DNA of 64,000 nt from Leptobrachium leishanense (GCA_009667805.1 CM019065.1:154540101-154604100), one strand, 5' to 3'; positions 11,483 to 25,000 are shown, counted from the stretch's first letter. Notes: generated by a model from the sequence alone, not told the origin. Translations and numbers: made by a program.

Positions 11483-12794
11483 TTTGTAAAATATTTTGAA
11501 TGTAGCATGTACAACAAAAAAAACAAGCAGAAGTGCGTATGGACCTCGCAGGGCCAGAACTATTCATTCAGTACATCAAGTTAAATCAAAAAACATCCCC
11601 GATTGGGGGGTCTCATCTAGAAAACAATAAACATTCCCAGTTTAGGGGGGTCTCTGCGAAAAAGAATAAAGTCAATTAAACCAACAACTAGGAAAAGAGA
11701 GAAGAAAAAAAAAAAAAAAAAAAAGGGGGAGGGGGGAAGGGAGTAAAAAGATGGCAAAAGGCCAAAAATGTGCCTGCCTGGCGACAACCCAGACGATCCA
11801 GTAGGCCGCGGCAGGCCAAGGGGAATAACGGCACCTGGCCCGGGCACTCAGTAGCAAGCGGGCACCTAGTTCACGGTTGCGTCCCCGAGATGCTCCCAGA
11901 ATTGACAAACAAAAAAAAAAAAAAAAGTCAGCTTGTAACCAGCATAAGTTATCATTGGAAAATAAAACAATCAAGGGATGAGGGTTTGGGTGCGGCCGGA
12001 GGGCGGGGGTGATGTTTGGGGAGGCAGGGTCGGGGGAGCGGGCGGTCATCGCATATGCCGGAGCAGGGGGATTCCACGAAAAATTGCAAAATGTCAAGCA
12101 CATTTACATGACACATATCAACTCCCGGAGGCTGGGGAACATCCCCAGACAGGGGGTTCTCATCAAAAAGATAATAGAGCAAGAATAATCAACGCAGAAA
12201 CAAGTCCTCCATAGATCAGTGAAAAATCGAAGCATGTCTCATATAGTTGTCTCAAAACAGAGGGAGGGGGATATAACACGGCAGCACGCAGTGCAGAAAC
12301 TCATCTCACACGTACATTTCAGCCGGGCCTGTCCTTCCACCACCTTCACGACGAAAGTTCCACCGCCGACAGACGGACCATGCTGGTCTCAGGGTCACTG
12401 ATGGAGCACATTACATTCCCGTGGGTTCACTTCTAGGGATCCGCTGTCCCCACCGGTATCGGACTCCTCTTGAACGGATATAGCCCGTCACCTCCCGGTA
12501 TCTACGGCGGGCACAACAGCCGTCGCAAAGGGAAGGTCGCGAAACAATCATCAAAGGGCTTAAGCCCTTTCGGAAAAACCTTTTGTTTACCCAGCCCCTG
12601 TCTCGCCCCCGGGGCTGACATAAGCTTCTCCCAGTGTAGAAACGTCCATGGTCACCGCATGACGTCTCTTGGAGACCTCAAATATGCGGGAAGCATGTCG
12701 AGGCCTTCCGTATACGATAACTGAAAAACGAACAGCATCAATGATCCCCGGCATTGAGCCCAAGACCTGATTCCCCAGACGATTCACGTATGTG

Positions 12795-13716
12795 TGTGAC
12801 ACATACGAGGTATGTGCACAATTATATAAAGTAAGTAATTGTCATGTATAGTGGTGACATTGAAAGGTATGTGTTTATGTTTTCTATGTGGTATATGGTG
12901 CCTATAACAAGTCACTATGAGAATGCAGCTCTCTGCTGCAGCAGCAGGGGACTGTTATTATGACGCACAGGGTCTTATGTTCAGGAAGGATTGGGGAAGA
13001 TTATAGGTGTGGCACTGGTGATGTGTTCCTGCTTACCCTCATAACCACGAGGATACTATGGAACAAGCAGCCAATCTGTCTGTCTCCTGATTCTTTCCTG
13101 TTTTTACAGGTAAGCCTAAAGCAGGAAGTAACTCCCAAACACTTAAAATAAAGAATCCATGTTATATACAGCTGTATTAACTGTGCAGAGAGTCAGATGG
13201 AGACAATAAGAGATATCCTTAATGTAAACACTAGGAGGGTGGAGGCTCCAGGTACTCTGCAATAATAATGGTAAAAGCAGTATTTCCTGATGCAGAGTCA
13301 GTTATGTACATTTAAATGTACTCAATATGCAGAAATCTTAGATGCATTATTATTTATTATTAGAAAGGAATTGTTCTATGTCTTGGCAGATATGACATCC
13401 CCTTATGTGCAGAAGGAAAAGGAATAGCTGTAGCACGCTGCACACTGTATATAATAGGATGTATAGTCTGTGAGACGGATTCACAACTTTCCACAGGGAA
13501 AGTTAGATGTTTTGCGAAAATGAAGATGACATGCTAATAGGTCATTTAGAATGAAAATGTTATTGTTTTAAAAGCATTTGGAAAATATGCATTTAATAAA
13601 GAGATAACCACGAGGATACTGTGGAACAAGCAGCCAATCTGTCTGTCTCCTGATTCTTTCCTGTTTTTACAGGTATTTACATCTGTCTGCTGGCCCTCTG
13701 AACGGGGTCTGCAACA
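12795..13716 (+). repeat. 5-prime LTR
   Basis: Begins TGTGACACATACG and ends GGTCTGCAACA. A TATA-like TATATAATAGG lies near 13448 and AATAAA signals near 13146 and 13589. A ~71-bp segment (ATAACCACGAGGATACT... to TTTTTACAGGTA) occurs twice, near 13040 and 13603. Each copy ends in a pyrimidine tract plus TTTACAG|GTA, which looks like a splice acceptor, and the first is followed by a GTAAG donor-like sequence. Confidence 0.92.
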
Positions 13717-13862
13717 GATTCTTGGGGGCTCGTCCGTAAACTTATGATCTTCGGGACCAACAGAGTATGGATACAGCGGCTGTGATCCAGAAAAGTCGGT
13801 TGTGAGAAGCGCGTCCTGGCTGGCTGGTGACGGTGACGTGAGGGATCGTGAAAAGGGTCATC

Positions 13863-15308
13863 ATGGCGGATAAAGTACGGAAGAGCGTGGTGTGGAACAT
13901 CAGAAAAAAACTTCTCACCTTGTCCGCTGGTGAACTATTTCAGATCGCCCAGAGCATTGTTACGGTACCAGACGGGAACATTACTGAACTAGATGCTGGA
14001 GACCAAGAAGGCTGCTTTGAATACATTAATGCGTTCATGTACAGTGCAGACTTACTAGACTCAGAGGATAGAGGTATGGCTGAACTGTTGAACTTGAGAG
14101 ACATCGTTGACTCTGTTGAGCATGTTCAAACTACGTCTACACCTGTTCATCAACAGAATGATGACACTGCTCCTACCGCATCGTCTACAGCTGTTGCTGA
14201 CAAAGGGTCTAGTGTAGCATCTACACAAAATTCGACGTTGCAACAACCTTTGACCAGACTATCACAACAAACACGCAGCAGTGATAATGCACAGTTTAGC
14301 AACAACCCTGAACGGTCCATGCAGTTACTGACAGAGAAGGTTGTCTCCCTCAGGGACCTCTCCTACCTCCAGCGTCGCGAATTTAAGATACAAGGAGGAC
14401 AAATTTGTGATTACACATCTGACATCACATACACAAGTGTATGCAGACAAATTGAAGATGGAATCAAAGAAAATTACAGTGATGCTGACATAGTCAGGGG
14501 GACACTACGGATAATAAAAGCAGGCAGTTTCAAGGACATGTTGATGAATAAAGAAGACATAACGGTTGAGGAACTCAAAGGGTTTCTTCGGTCGCATTTA
14601 GGAGACAAAAATAGCACAGAATTGTTCCAGGAATTAATGTGTGCAAAACAAAATGAGAATGAGACGCCTCAACAGTTCTTGTATCGAGTAATGGGTCTTA
14701 AACAGAAAATCATCTTTGCTGCAAAACAGGCTGACACTGAAGTGAGATACAGCACAGAAACTATTCAGGATGTATACCTTCACACGGTCTACCAGGGTTT
14801 AGGGCACAAATATACAGACATTCGTAGGGAGTTAAAACCCCTGCTTTCCAACCGCAACGTCGCAGATGAGGAAATACTAAGAAATGTAACAAGAATCACC
14901 AGCGATGAGAATGAGAGGGCCCGAAGGCTGGGTCCTGTAACACGTAATAAGCAGAGCATTGCAAGTTGTACCCTTCTAGAAAGTGAACCTGTGAGAGAAA
15001 TTCATGAGCAGAAAAATGTGGATGATCCAATTAAACAACTGACAGCACGTGTCGAAGCACTTAGCAGTATGGTAGACTCCATGAGAAATCCAACACAGCC
15101 TGATCCTACCTTTCAGTATACTATGAGTCGACCACCTCTACAAAAAGGGGCTAAACGTCATGGTTGTTTAAAGTGTGTGGAAGCTGGTCTGCAAAACTGT
15201 ACTCACTGTTTTCAGTGTGGGGAAGAGGGGCACCTGTCCAGGGGATGCCTCCGGAAACGTAACCCGCAGGGAAACGGGAAGCGGTCACTGCAACGGGGCA
15301 ACCAGTGA
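13863..15308 (+). CDS. gag: Gag of the LTR retrotransposon
   Basis: Structural polyprotein forming the retrotransposon particle. I take ATG 13863 ([18 protein letters not shown]); the frame is open 15 bases further upstream without another ATG. About 481 residues: an N-terminal helical region, a Ser/Thr/Gln-rich linker, a capsid-like alpha-helical part (residues ~150-340) and one CCHC zinc knuckle near the end ([14 protein letters not shown]). It terminates at TGA 15306-15308, overlapping the pol frame, which is -1 relative to gag; a -1 gag-pol frameshift is usual for the family, though a lost base would look the same. Confidence 0.9.
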   Translation: MADKVRKSVVWNIRKKLLTLSAGELFQIAQSIVTVPDGNITELDAGDQEGCFEYINAFMYSADLLDSEDRGMAELLNLRDIVDSVEHVQTTSTPVHQQNDDTAPTASSTAVADKGSSVASTQNSTLQQPLTRLSQQTRSSDNAQFSNNPERSMQLLTEKVVSLRDLSYLQRREFKIQGGQICDYTSDITYTSVCRQIEDGIKENYSDADIVRGTLRIIKAGSFKDMLMNKEDITVEELKGFLRSHLGDKNSTELFQELMCAKQNENETPQQFLYRVMGLKQKIIFAAKQADTEVRYSTETIQDVYLHTVYQGLGHKYTDIRRELKPLLSNRNVADEEILRNVTRITSDENERARRLGPVTRNKQSIASCTLLESEPVREIHEQKNVDDPIKQLTARVEALSSMVDSMRNPTQPDPTFQYTMSRPPLQKGAKRHGCLKCVEAGLQNCTHCFQCGEEGHLSRGCLRKRNPQGNGKRSLQRGNQ

Positions 15309-18100
15309 CCAAGTCCTCCCTGTCCCATGGCACAAATGATGACAGATCAGAGGATGAACCTGGTCCTACAAAAAGCAAAACGAAACCATTTCATTATACG
15401 ACATTCAAAACTTCCAAGGACAAGGAATGGCTTAATCAGACTTCTACTTTCTCTGTCCCTAGGAAAAAGAATGAGGCCATTGTCAATCTAATAGGAAGGA
15501 AGGCTTTGACACAGTGCAACCTCAATGGCCTAGCAGTAAGTGCTTTGCTTGACACTGGAGCTCAAGTCAGTATCATTGATCGTGCTTGGAAAGATAAATA
15601 TTTGCCAGCTGTGGACTTGAGACCTCTTTCTGAACTTATGGGAACTATGGGGAAGCTGGAAGTGTATTCTGTGACTGGGGATGTCATTCCATTCGATGGC
15701 TGGGCTGTTATTACTGTTAATTTAGAAGGAAACAATGACCCTAACCTCTCTATCAGTGTTCCCTTTTTAGTAAGTCATCTGCCAATTGAAAGGCCACTAC
15801 TTGGGTTTAACGTAGTGGAAGAATTAATTCAGAGACAACCCAAGCGCCTTGTGCAGGCTTTAGTCTCTCTACTATCAGGAGCCATCTCTATGTCAAACGA
15901 GAAAGCTCAAACTCTGGTAAGCTGTGTCCAAACCCCTGAGCTGAATGAACAGTGGGGACGTTTGAAGGTAAAGAGTGGTGGCGTTGTCATTCCAGCAGGT
16001 CAAGTGATGTGGGTAAAGTGTAAAATACCACCTAACATGGATCAGCCCGACCCAGTCATACTGTTTGAACCAGAGGAAAACAATGTGCAGTTGGAAAAGC
16101 TGGATATAGGAGGGGGGCTCCTAGAAGTACAGAACCAGGAAAGGCCTTATGTCTCTGTTCCAATTGGTAACAACTCCACATGTGAAATAACACTGCCTGG
16201 TAACACAATCCTCGGTTATATTCAGCCAATTGAAAAAGTACTGGAGGCAGAGCGATCAGAAGAACTGAAGTCTAAGGTATCGGTCGAGGGTGTGACTACC
16301 TCAGGTACTGAAGAAACCTTGAAACGGTGGCACCCACCTGTAGATCTAAGCCACTTGAGTGAGGAACAGCAGCAGGTGGTAAGAAAAATGCTGTATGAAG
16401 AGTCTGTGGCATTTTCTCAAGATAAGAGTGACATGGGTTGCATTCCGAGCCTACAAATGTCAATAAATCTCAAAGACGACATACCAGTGCAGCGGTCATA
16501 TTCATCGGTACCTAAACCTTTATTCCAAGAAGTGAAAGATTATATACAAGATCTCCTGGCAAAAGGGTGGATTGTGAAGTCCAAGTCCCCCTATTCTGCA
16601 CCAGTGGTCTGCGTCCGAAAGAAGGATGGCTCACTTCGCCTGTGTATAGATTATCGCCTCCTCAATAAAAAGACTGTACCAGATAGGCACCCTCTGCCAA
16701 GAATTCAAGACTTGCTTGACACATTGGGGGGTTATGCATGGTTCAGTATTCTCGACCAAGGAAAAGCCTACCATCAGGGCTTCATAGCCGAAGGTTCTAG
16801 GCACATGACAGCTTTCATAACTCCCTGGGGACTTTATGAGTGGATAAGAATTCCCTTCGGCCTGTCCAATGCACCTGCAGCGTTCCAGCGCAGTATGGAA
16901 GAAATGCTAGATTCTCTCAGAGATGAATGTTGTATACCGTACCTTGATGACGTGTTATGTTATGCCAAGTCTTTTGAGGAACACGTGGAAGGACTTCGCA
17001 AAGTTCTTCAAGCTCTCCAACATCATGGAGTCAAGCTTCGGCCTGAAAAATGTGAGCTCTTCCGAGGTGAAGTCCGATACGTGGGTCGTCTTGTGTCTGC
17101 CGAAGGTGTGCGGATCGATCCCAAAGATCTTCAAGCAGTTATGTCACTCAAAAGTCATACTCCACATACCGTCGGTGAGGTAAGAAGGCTTCTCGGCTTC
17201 CTAAGCTACTATCGCTCGTTTATCCAAGATTTTTCAGGTGTAGCTAAGCCTATGTATGAGCTCCTACAAGCAAAGCCTGGGGTGGCACCAGTTGAGTCCA
17301 GTAGGAGAAAGACCAAAGGCCCCCAAATGCCTTCCAGAACTCCTGTGGAGTGGACAAGTGAGCATCAGAAATCTCTTGAAACCTTGATTGACATGTTGAT
17401 AAAGCCACCAATTCTTGCCTATCCAGACTTCAATTTACCATTCTCGCTGCACACCGATGCATCTGAAAGGGGCCTTGGGGCTATACTCTACCAGAGTCAG
17501 GATGGAAAATTAAGAGTCATTGCGTATGGCTCCCGGACACTGTCCCAGGCCGAAAGAAATTACTGCCTACATAGTGGTAAACTTGAGTTTCTTGCACTTA
17601 AATGGGCAGTGTGTGAAAAATTCAGAGACTACCTGTTCTATGCTCCACATTTTACCATTTACACAGACAACAATCCCCTGACCTACATAATGAGCACTGC
17701 GAAGCTGAATGGGGTTGGCCATCGCTGGGTGGGAGAATTGTCCGACTACCACTTTGATGTGAAATATAGGCCTGGTAAAATAAATATTGATGCTGACACA
17801 CTGTCGCGTATCCCCCTTGACATCGAAAAGTATACCACTGAGTGCACTGAGCAATTGTCATCTGAAGTGGTGCGAGCAGTCTGGGATGGAGCTCGCGCAG
17901 CCAAAAAGAAAGATGTGGCTTGGGTTGCAGCACTCAGTATGTCGTCTATGGAAACTGACCCAACATCCCAAGGTTCATTGTTGCCAAGAATAAATAAAGA
18001 TGAACTCTCCAAAGCTCAACGGGAGGATCCAGTGATAGCCAAGATATTGAAGATGAAAGAGGAAATCAAGGTGCCAGATGAAAGTCTAAGAAAACCGTGA
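15305..18100 (+). CDS. pol: Pol: protease, reverse transcriptase, RNase H
   Basis: Enters from gag by a -1 shift; there is no ATG at the start. Domains in order: aspartic protease ([13 protein letters not shown], near residue 80), an ~160-residue linker, RT ([39 protein letters not shown], catalytic YLDDVL near 16940), connection region and RNase H ([18 protein letters not shown]). It ends at TGA 18098-18100, before the integrase, which lies in the -1 frame. All catalytic Asp residues I looked for are present, so the break at 18100 is the only visible lesion. Confidence 0.92.
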   Translation: MTKSSLSHGTNDDRSEDEPGPTKSKTKPFHYTTFKTSKDKEWLNQTSTFSVPRKKNEAIVNLIGRKALTQCNLNGLAVSALLDTGAQVSIIDRAWKDKYLPAVDLRPLSELMGTMGKLEVYSVTGDVIPFDGWAVITVNLEGNNDPNLSISVPFLVSHLPIERPLLGFNVVEELIQRQPKRLVQALVSLLSGAISMSNEKAQTLVSCVQTPELNEQWGRLKVKSGGVVIPAGQVMWVKCKIPPNMDQPDPVILFEPEENNVQLEKLDIGGGLLEVQNQERPYVSVPIGNNSTCEITLPGNTILGYIQPIEKVLEAERSEELKSKVSVEGVTTSGTEETLKRWHPPVDLSHLSEEQQQVVRKMLYEESVAFSQDKSDMGCIPSLQMSINLKDDIPVQRSYSSVPKPLFQEVKDYIQDLLAKGWIVKSKSPYSAPVVCVRKKDGSLRLCIDYRLLNKKTVPDRHPLPRIQDLLDTLGGYAWFSILDQGKAYHQGFIAEGSRHMTAFITPWGLYEWIRIPFGLSNAPAAFQRSMEEMLDSLRDECCIPYLDDVLCYAKSFEEHVEGLRKVLQALQHHGVKLRPEKCELFRGEVRYVGRLVSAEGVRIDPKDLQAVMSLKSHTPHTVGEVRRLLGFLSYYRSFIQDFSGVAKPMYELLQAKPGVAPVESSRRKTKGPQMPSRTPVEWTSEHQKSLETLIDMLIKPPILAYPDFNLPFSLHTDASERGLGAILYQSQDGKLRVIAYGSRTLSQAERNYCLHSGKLEFLALKWAVCEKFRDYLFYAPHFTIYTDNNPLTYIMSTAKLNGVGHRWVGELSDYHFDVKYRPGKINIDADTLSRIPLDIEKYTTECTEQLSSEVVRAVWDGARAAKKKDVAWVAALSMSSMETDPTSQGSLLPRINKDELSKAQREDPVIAKILKMKEEIKVPDESLRKP

Positions 18101-19191
18101 CTGGAGCGGCCAAGAAACTTTTGTATGAATGGAACAAACTAATTATAGAGGATGGATGTCTCTATAGGCAAACAGCTCAAAACAAACAACTTGTTCTCCC
18201 AACCCAGTATAAGCAACTTTCTTTGGAGCACTTACATGACAACATGGGACATCTGGGCACAGAACGGGTTCTTCATCTGATGAGACAAAGATTCTACTGG
18301 CCATATATGAAGAAGGAAGTAGAGGAGTATATCACAAAGAAGTGTCCCTGTATTAAGCAAAAGAAACCAACGACCCATGTCCGAGCACCCATGGGGAGTA
18401 TAACATCCAGCTCACCTCTAGAACTTGTTTGCATCGACTACCTGCACTTAGAGCCAAGCCGGGGTGGGTATGAGTATATACTAGTGGTCGTAGATCACTT
18501 TACTAGGTTTGCGCAAGCTTATCCTACTAAAAACAAGTCTGGCCGTACAGCAGCTGAGCGTCTTTTCAATGATTATATCCCTCGGTTTGGTTACCCTGGA
18601 AAGCTACACCATGACCAGGGCAGGGAATTTGAAAATGAGCTTTTCAGGAACCTTCGGGAACTTGCTGGAGTACGCCATTCGAGGACCTCTCCGTATCACC
18701 CTCAAAGTAACCCAGCTGAGAGATTCAACCGGACTCTCCTCCAAATGCTCCGGACCTTGGCTGATAAGGAAAAGATACGTTGGAAAGATCACCTTCCCCA
18801 GATCGTCCATGCATATAATTGTACACGTCACGAGTCAACTGGGTATTCCCCATTCTATTTACTGTTTGGACGCCACCCTCGCCTTCCTGTTGACTTGATA
18901 TTTGGGCTCGTTGAAGAGGATGAGGGATTAACTCATAAGGGATTTGCTGATCATTGGGCTGGAAAGATGGCTGAAGCATATCAAATAGCAAATGAAAACA
19001 GTAGGCAATCAAGTGCGCGGGGCAAAGCTCAATATGACTTGAAGGTCAAAGGTGTTATTCTGAAGCCTGGAGACAGAGTTCTTGTTAGAAATTTGAGAGA
19101 GCGAGGAGGCCCAGGGAAACTAAGATCATACTGGGAGAAGATCATCTATGTGGTGAAAGAGCAAGTAGCAGACAATCCGTTTATGTGGTGA
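18097..19191 (+). pseudogene. Integrase portion of pol (shifted frame)
   Basis: Contains the H2C2 zinc-binding domain ([17 protein letters not shown]) and the DDE core: Asp in VCIDYLHLE, Asp in HHDQGREFE and Glu in NPAERFNRT. The GPF/Y-type C-terminal region follows ([17 protein letters not shown]). The frame is -1 to RT-RNase H and ends at TGA 19189-19191, after which the protein continues in a third frame. Given the young LTRs, the breaks are either recent or assembly errors. Confidence 0.9.
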
Positions 19192-19922
19192 GTCCTGAGA
19201 ATGGGAACAAAAGTGGAACTAGAACCCTGCACCGAAACCTATTACTGTTGGTGAATGACTTGCCTGTGGAGACACCATCACACCCACTGAAACACGGGAA
19301 CCAGAAACAAAGCAGACAAGGTAACAGGGAGAAGACAAGAGAACCTACCTACCACAGTGACATCACCGATTCAGATGAGGAAAGCTCTGAAAGATACTGG
19401 TTGAGAATTCCTGAGAGTTGGACAGAGCATAAGAGACAGCATACTTACCGGCAAGGTTCAAAACTGAACCATGAGAACTCTCTTGTCGAAATGACGTCAC
19501 CATCACCTGAGAGAACCGTGCGAGAAAGAGATCAAGTCCAAGTCCCACAGGAACAGAGACACAGTTTGATCGAGACTCAATCACCAGAAGAATTGATCCT
19601 GAATTCAACATTTCCACCTGAAGTCAGTGGAGATAGTGATAGTGAATGTGCCCTGCCTGATGAAGCAGAAAGTCTGACATCAGAAAGCTGTATCGAACCA
19701 AGACGGTCAGTGAGAGGGAGTAAGCCAAGACAAGTGTTTACGTACGAAACACTGGGTCAACCATCGCTACAACCACAGACTATGCTCTACAGTGTAGCAG
19801 CATATACCTTTCCTCACTTACCTGTATTGGCTACACCATATTATATGCCACCACTCTCATACTACCCGTTTCACGACTCATACAATATGGTACCATGCAT
19901 TCCCACAGGGGCAGCATATTAA
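19185..19922 (+). pseudogene. C-terminal tail of pol (third frame)
   Basis: Opens with [18 protein letters not shown], the usual end of the integrase C-terminal domain, then a ~200-residue Ser/Glu/Arg-rich acidic tail ending in a Tyr/Pro-rich stretch (YYMPPLSYYPF). The tail has no domain I recognise. The stop at 19922 is about 90 bp upstream of the polypurine tract. Confidence 0.75.
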
Positions 19923-20015
19923 GTTAAGAAAGTGGTGTTCTGGACATAGTAATCTTGCGCCTGAGTGTATATATTTTTTTTGTAGCTGGTGCCCATTTTA
20001 TTTTGTCGGGGAGGA

Positions 20016-20937
20016 TGTGACACATACGAGGTATGTGCACAATTGTATAAAGTAAGTAATTGTCATGTATAGTGGTGACATTGAAAGGTATGTGTTTATG
20101 TTTTCTATGTGGTATATGGTGCCTATAACAAGTCACTATGAGAATGCAGCTCTCTGCTGCAGCAGCAGGGGACTGTTATTATGACGCACAGGGTCTTATG
20201 TTCAGGAAGGATTGGGGGAAGATTATAGGTGTGGCACTGGTGATGTGTTCCTGCTTACCCTCATAACCACGAGGATACTATGGAACAAGCAGCCAATCTG
20301 TCTGTCTCCTGATTCTTTCCTGTTTTTACAGGTAAGCCTAAAGCAGGAAGTAACTCCCAAACACTTAAAATAAAGAATCCATGTTATATACAGCTGTATT
20401 AACTGTGCAGAGAGTCAGATGGGAGACAATAAGAGATATCCTTAATGTAAACACTAGGAGGGTGGAGGCTCCAGGTACTCTGCAATAATAATGGTAAAAG
20501 CAGTATTTCCTGATGCAGAGTCAGTTATGTACATTTAAATGTACTCAATATGCAGAAATCTTAGATGCATTATTATTTGTTATTAGAAAGGAATTGTTCT
20601 ATGTCTTGGCAGATATGACATCCCCTTATGTGCAGAAGGAAAAGGAATAGCTGTAGCACGCTGCACACTGTATATAATAGGATGTATAGTCTGTGAGACG
20701 GATTCACAACTTTCCACAGGAAAGTTAGATGTTTGCGAAAATGAAGATGACATGCTAATAGGTCATTTAGAATGAAAATGTTATTGTTTTAAAAGCATTT
20801 GGAAAATATGCATTTAATAAAGAGATAACCACGAGGATACTATGGAACAAGCAGCCAATCTGTCTGTCTCCTGATTCTTTCCTGTTTTTACAGGTATTTA
20901 CATCTGTCTGCTGGCCCTCTGAACGGGGTCTGCAACA
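20016..20937 (+). repeat. 3-prime LTR
   Basis: Same start (TGTGACACATACG) and end (TCTGCAACA) as the 5-prime LTR and the same length, 922 bp. Differences noticed: three substitutions and four homopolymer-length changes (for example CAGGGAAAG versus CAGGAAAG, and GTTTTGCG versus GTTTGCG). Confidence 0.92.
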
Positions 20938-21055
20938 ATAGCGTAAGAGTTCGGCGAGAGGAACGGACTCAGGAAACACCCCGGATCCGGAAGGATTCGC
21001 CGGCGGTGTCGAGCCCAAGCGCCTCCACAGATCGGATAGGAGAGCAACCTGAGAC

Positions 21056-21823
21056 CTAGCCTCCACAACGTCCGTCGAGAGATCGGTCTTGCCGTTTCGC
21101 CCACCTCATCCGATTGGTGTCTTCACCTCCAACACCTCTGGCTTTGCGACCTCCGCCACTTCGGCCCTCATTCCCGTTACCTACCGTTCGCCACACAGAA
21201 CGCATCTCGTCCATAAATCGACGAAGTCGGCCCTTCCGTCGATGGAGGGGCATCATCACCCTCGATGCACAGGGATCATGGGTGTCAGTCTGCAAGGGGG
21301 GTGCCCTAAAATCCTGCCTGGGACCAGGGGTAACGTGCCCTCTAGGTGCCCTATCCTTCACGGGCAAGGAGCGAGGGACCGGAGACGAGGGCGCACATTC
21401 CTCCCCAGAACCCTCTTGCATATGGGCTAGCTCTGCGTTCGGCAGCGTCCCTGCCATCTTCTCCGCCAAAGCCCGGCGCTTCCCCTGCGCCCGCTTCCTC
21501 GCTGCTGTGCCAGCCGGCTTCACATGTTGCGAGGTGAGCATCTGCATGTCGTCTAGGCCATCAGAGGGCCAGCAATATTCCCCATCATCCGAGGACCCAT
21601 AGCCAGATAGCATGGCGGGGGAGGGGGCCGCAACCCGGTCAGCGGATCCCCTGCCCATAGCATCACGTATGTCTCGCTGACTTAAGCTCTCTGCTTGGCC
21701 CAACTTCCTGGTGGACTTCTTACCCATCTTGGGTGCCGTGGATCCAAAGATGAAGGCCAGGGAATCACCGGCGGGTAAAAAGAGGAGAACACGCGGCTCC
21801 AAAATGGAGTAGGCCGCAATCAA
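21056..21823 (-). pseudogene. ORF1-like protein of the nested minus-strand element
   Basis: 255 codons from the first ATG; an internal Met begins MGKKSTRKLGQ, resembling the start of vertebrate L1 ORF1 proteins, followed by QRDIRDAM and low-complexity Ser/Asp/Gly. The C-terminal half is basic and Arg-rich. No RRM is recognisable before the stop. Homology to L1 ORF1 is a suggestion from the N-terminal motif only. Confidence 0.4.
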
Positions 21824-22017
21824 AGTCTGGGGCTGCGAGGCTCCGCAAAGTCAGCTGTCTTCACCAACGTAGCTCCGGGGTGTCACCAGCAGTCCCCCCG
21901 CAGAGCTGGGGTCTCGTAGAGGGCCGATGGGAGCCGGGATAGTATCGAATAAGTCAAAAACACAGCGGAGCCCGGCTTCGCACGACCTCTCGTCTCGGCA
22001 GGTAACTCCGCCCCCCC

Positions 22018-25000
22018 AATGACCTTCTTTAGTAACTTTACGCTAAGCAAATCCCGCGGAGTGGCGGTTTTGATATCCAAAGAAGTACCTTTTGTCCTGG
22101 AAGCGACTTTGACAGACGAAGGCGGTAGATACATCTTTGTACGAGGAACTATCCTAGATACAAGATATACCTTCGCATCTGTCTATTTACCAAATCGTAA
22201 ACAGCACACTAGCCTAGCAAAGATACTCCGACTGCTGGAGTCCTTTGAACAAGGCATCACCATCTTAGCGGGTGACTTTAATATAGTGATGGACCCGCGG
22301 GTGGATTCCTCCACTGGGACCACGACAACCCCTTCCCATGTATTGCGTAGTGTTCGACGCTCCTTGCAAGACCGGAGGTTGGTAGACGTATGGAGAGCTC
22401 TACATTCCACAGAAAGAGATTACTCTTTTTACTCACCAGTACATACGACACATACACGAATTGATTACTTTTTCATGCACTATCATGATCTAAGCTTACC
22501 TACGTCCGCGGACATCGCTGCGACCACATTCTCAGACCACGCACCACTCACTCTCACACTTCAATCTCCCCTATCTCTTCCTCGAGAACGACTGTGGCGA
22601 CTTAATATATTTCTGCTAGAAGACCCTCTAATATTAGACGAATTACACTCCACTTTGGCTAACTTCTTCACAGACAACCGACAACCGGACATGCCTGTTC
22701 CGGTATTGTGGGAAGCACACAAAGCAGTAGTTAGAGGGTTCCTCATCAGCAAAGGCACAGCACGTAAAAAATCCCAGAAGGTGGAGCTCCAGACCCTCCT
22801 CACAGACATTAGAGCTCTGGAACTGGAGCACATTACCTCTAATGATACGGCTGTATACCACCGTTTACTGTTGGCACGGCAAAATCTCACCACCATCTTA
22901 AACACAACTATTAGATTTCAAGCATTACGCTCTAGATCATTCTTCGCTTTACACGAAAACAAGCCAGGACGCCTCCTGGCGCAAATTATACGCAACAGAC
23001 GTACCACTTCTTATATTCCTAAAATCAAAATGGAGACGGGTCTACTCTCGACAGCCCCGCAAGAAATCGCGGGAGCCTTTCTTAAATATTTCACAGACTT
23101 ATACAACTTAGAGATGAACGGAACCCAAACACCGAACATGGAACACATAGATTCCTACTTAGACAAAACAATCAAACGCCCACTTGACCCCCTTGACCGA
23201 GTCTCTTTAAACGCGGAAATTACTGCAGATGAAATCTTGGCTGCGTTAAAAACCTCAAAACACGGGAAAAGCCCCGGTCCTGACGGCTTGCCAACCGAAT
23301 ATTACAAGAAATGTACAGCAGAGCTGCTCCCGGTTCTCATTGAACTCTTTAGTGCAGTAAGGGCGGGGGCCCCCCTACACCCCCATTCATTGCAAGCCAC
23401 GATATCATTGATTCCGAAGCCTGGAAAGGACCACACATCGTGCGGTAATTACAGGCCAATTTCGCTGGTGAACAATGACATGAAACTACTGGCACGTATA
23501 TTGGCCAACCGGCTTAAACGCTTCTTACCACAGCTAGTAGATCCAGACCAAGTAGGCTTCATCTCTGGTCGAGAAGCCAGGGACACGACCACCAGAGTCC
23601 TGAATGCCATAGCCTACTCTAAACGAGCAGCAACACCGCTATTATTATTGTCGACGGATGCAGAAAAGGCCTTCGACAGAGTGCTGTGGCCTTTTTTGTT
23701 TCACACTCTGGAGCGATTTGGCTTGGGTGAGGACTATTTACAATGGATCAGAGCCCTCTATTCTGCTCCTACAGCGCGAGTCAAAATAAATGGGGCACTG
23801 ACAAAACCATTCTCGATCCTTAACGGGACGTGACAAGGTTGTCCGCTGTCCCCACTACTGTTCGCTCTTAGGCTAGAGCCTTTATTAACTTCAATTAGAC
23901 AAAACCCTTTGATTAAAGGACTCTCAGGCGTGCACATCGAGCATAAGGTATCAGCATACGCTGATGATCTGATGTTCATCTTACCTGACCCAGTTCAATC
24001 GATGCCAGAGGTCATGCATGAACTACGAGAATACGGCACGTTATCCGGTTTTAAGATTAACAATAACAAATCCGAACTTCTAGATAGCTTATTACCGAAT
24101 TCATGGCGCACGAACCTGACTGACCGTTATCCATTTCGATGGTGCTCTACGTCGCTTACTTATCTGGGGATTAAGCTATCCTCGGACTTTACTAACTTGG
24201 TGGCCCTTAACTACATGCCACTCTTGGACGAACTCAAATCAGACATAATGAAGAGGACGCCTAAATACCTCTCTTGGTTAGGCAGAGTAGGTGTGATTAA
24301 GATGAATCTCTTACCGAGACTTCTATATCTGTTTCAAGCTCTACCACTCTTTTTGCCAAACTCATTCCATCAGTCAGTTCGCCGGCTGTTCACTAAATTT
24401 ATTTGGCCACATGGACGTCCCCGACTTAAATATTCCACACTTTGTAAACCAGGCTCTCCGACACCTGCCTGTATTATTACGCTGCACATTTAACTAGGAT
24501 TGTTGATTGGATGGCAAGTTCACCCGACCAACGCTGGACCGACCTGGAAGAGACATTGGTTGGCAGACCACTGTGGACTCTACCATGGTTATCATGGATG
24601 GCAGCTAAACCACTCCGGCAGACTTCCTCACCTGTAGGTTCCACGCTTTACGTATGGCATAAAATTAGGACAAAATTCTCGCTCTCGACCTATCCGTCAC
24701 CACTGCTACCGCTCGTACACAACCCAGATCTCCCATTAAGTATACTACCTTCGTTAATAGAACGATTCATCGACACCCCTAATTTCAGAGCACACCATGT
24801 ACTTAGAGACGGCACATTCATACCTCTACAGTCCCCCGACAAACCACAACCCACCTTCGCCGAGGCTTTTAATTACCACCAAATCAAATCTTTCCTTGAA
24901 AGGTTACCAGGTAATACATCTTTAACTAGGCAGCTGACGCCCTTTGAATCTCTATGCCAACAAGCACTACACATGGCCCACAGTATATCCACGCTTCATG

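Larger units (their letters stand above)
12795..20937 (+). mobile_element. Young complete Ty3/gypsy-type LTR retrotransposon
   Basis: Two 922-bp LTRs bound a tRNA-Pro-like primer site (GGGGGCTCGTCCG, about 13724-13736), gag, protease-RT-RNase H, integrase and a polypurine tract (CGGGGAGGA just before 20016). I counted seven differences between LTRs, about 99.2 percent identity, so insertion is recent. No clear 4-6 bp target duplication was found, which may mean the flank was altered. No env was seen. Domain order PR-RT-RH-IN is the standard Ty3/gypsy arrangement. Confidence 0.92.
11483..22017 (-). mobile_element. Minus-strand retroposed element inside L1 ORF2, itself holding an LTR retrotransposon
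   Basis: A 14-bp direct repeat, CAATGACCTTCTTT, flanks it (11469-11482 and 22017-22030). That length is typical of L1-style target-primed insertion. The 5-prime end is at 22017 and the 3-prime end at 11483, where the minus strand finishes in an A-rich tail. Excluding the nested LTR element (12795-20937), about 2.4 kb remains: an ORF1-like reading frame and a non-coding 3-prime part with T-runs (on the minus strand) near 11701-11720 and 11911-11926. No RT is left, so it is a deleted LINE or a non-autonomous derivative. Confidence 0.7.

Noticed and set aside
21056..21602. Plus-strand frames at 21089-21602
   Set aside because: They run opposite the ORF1-like frame of the minus-strand element and show no domain; shadow frames of a GC-rich sequence.
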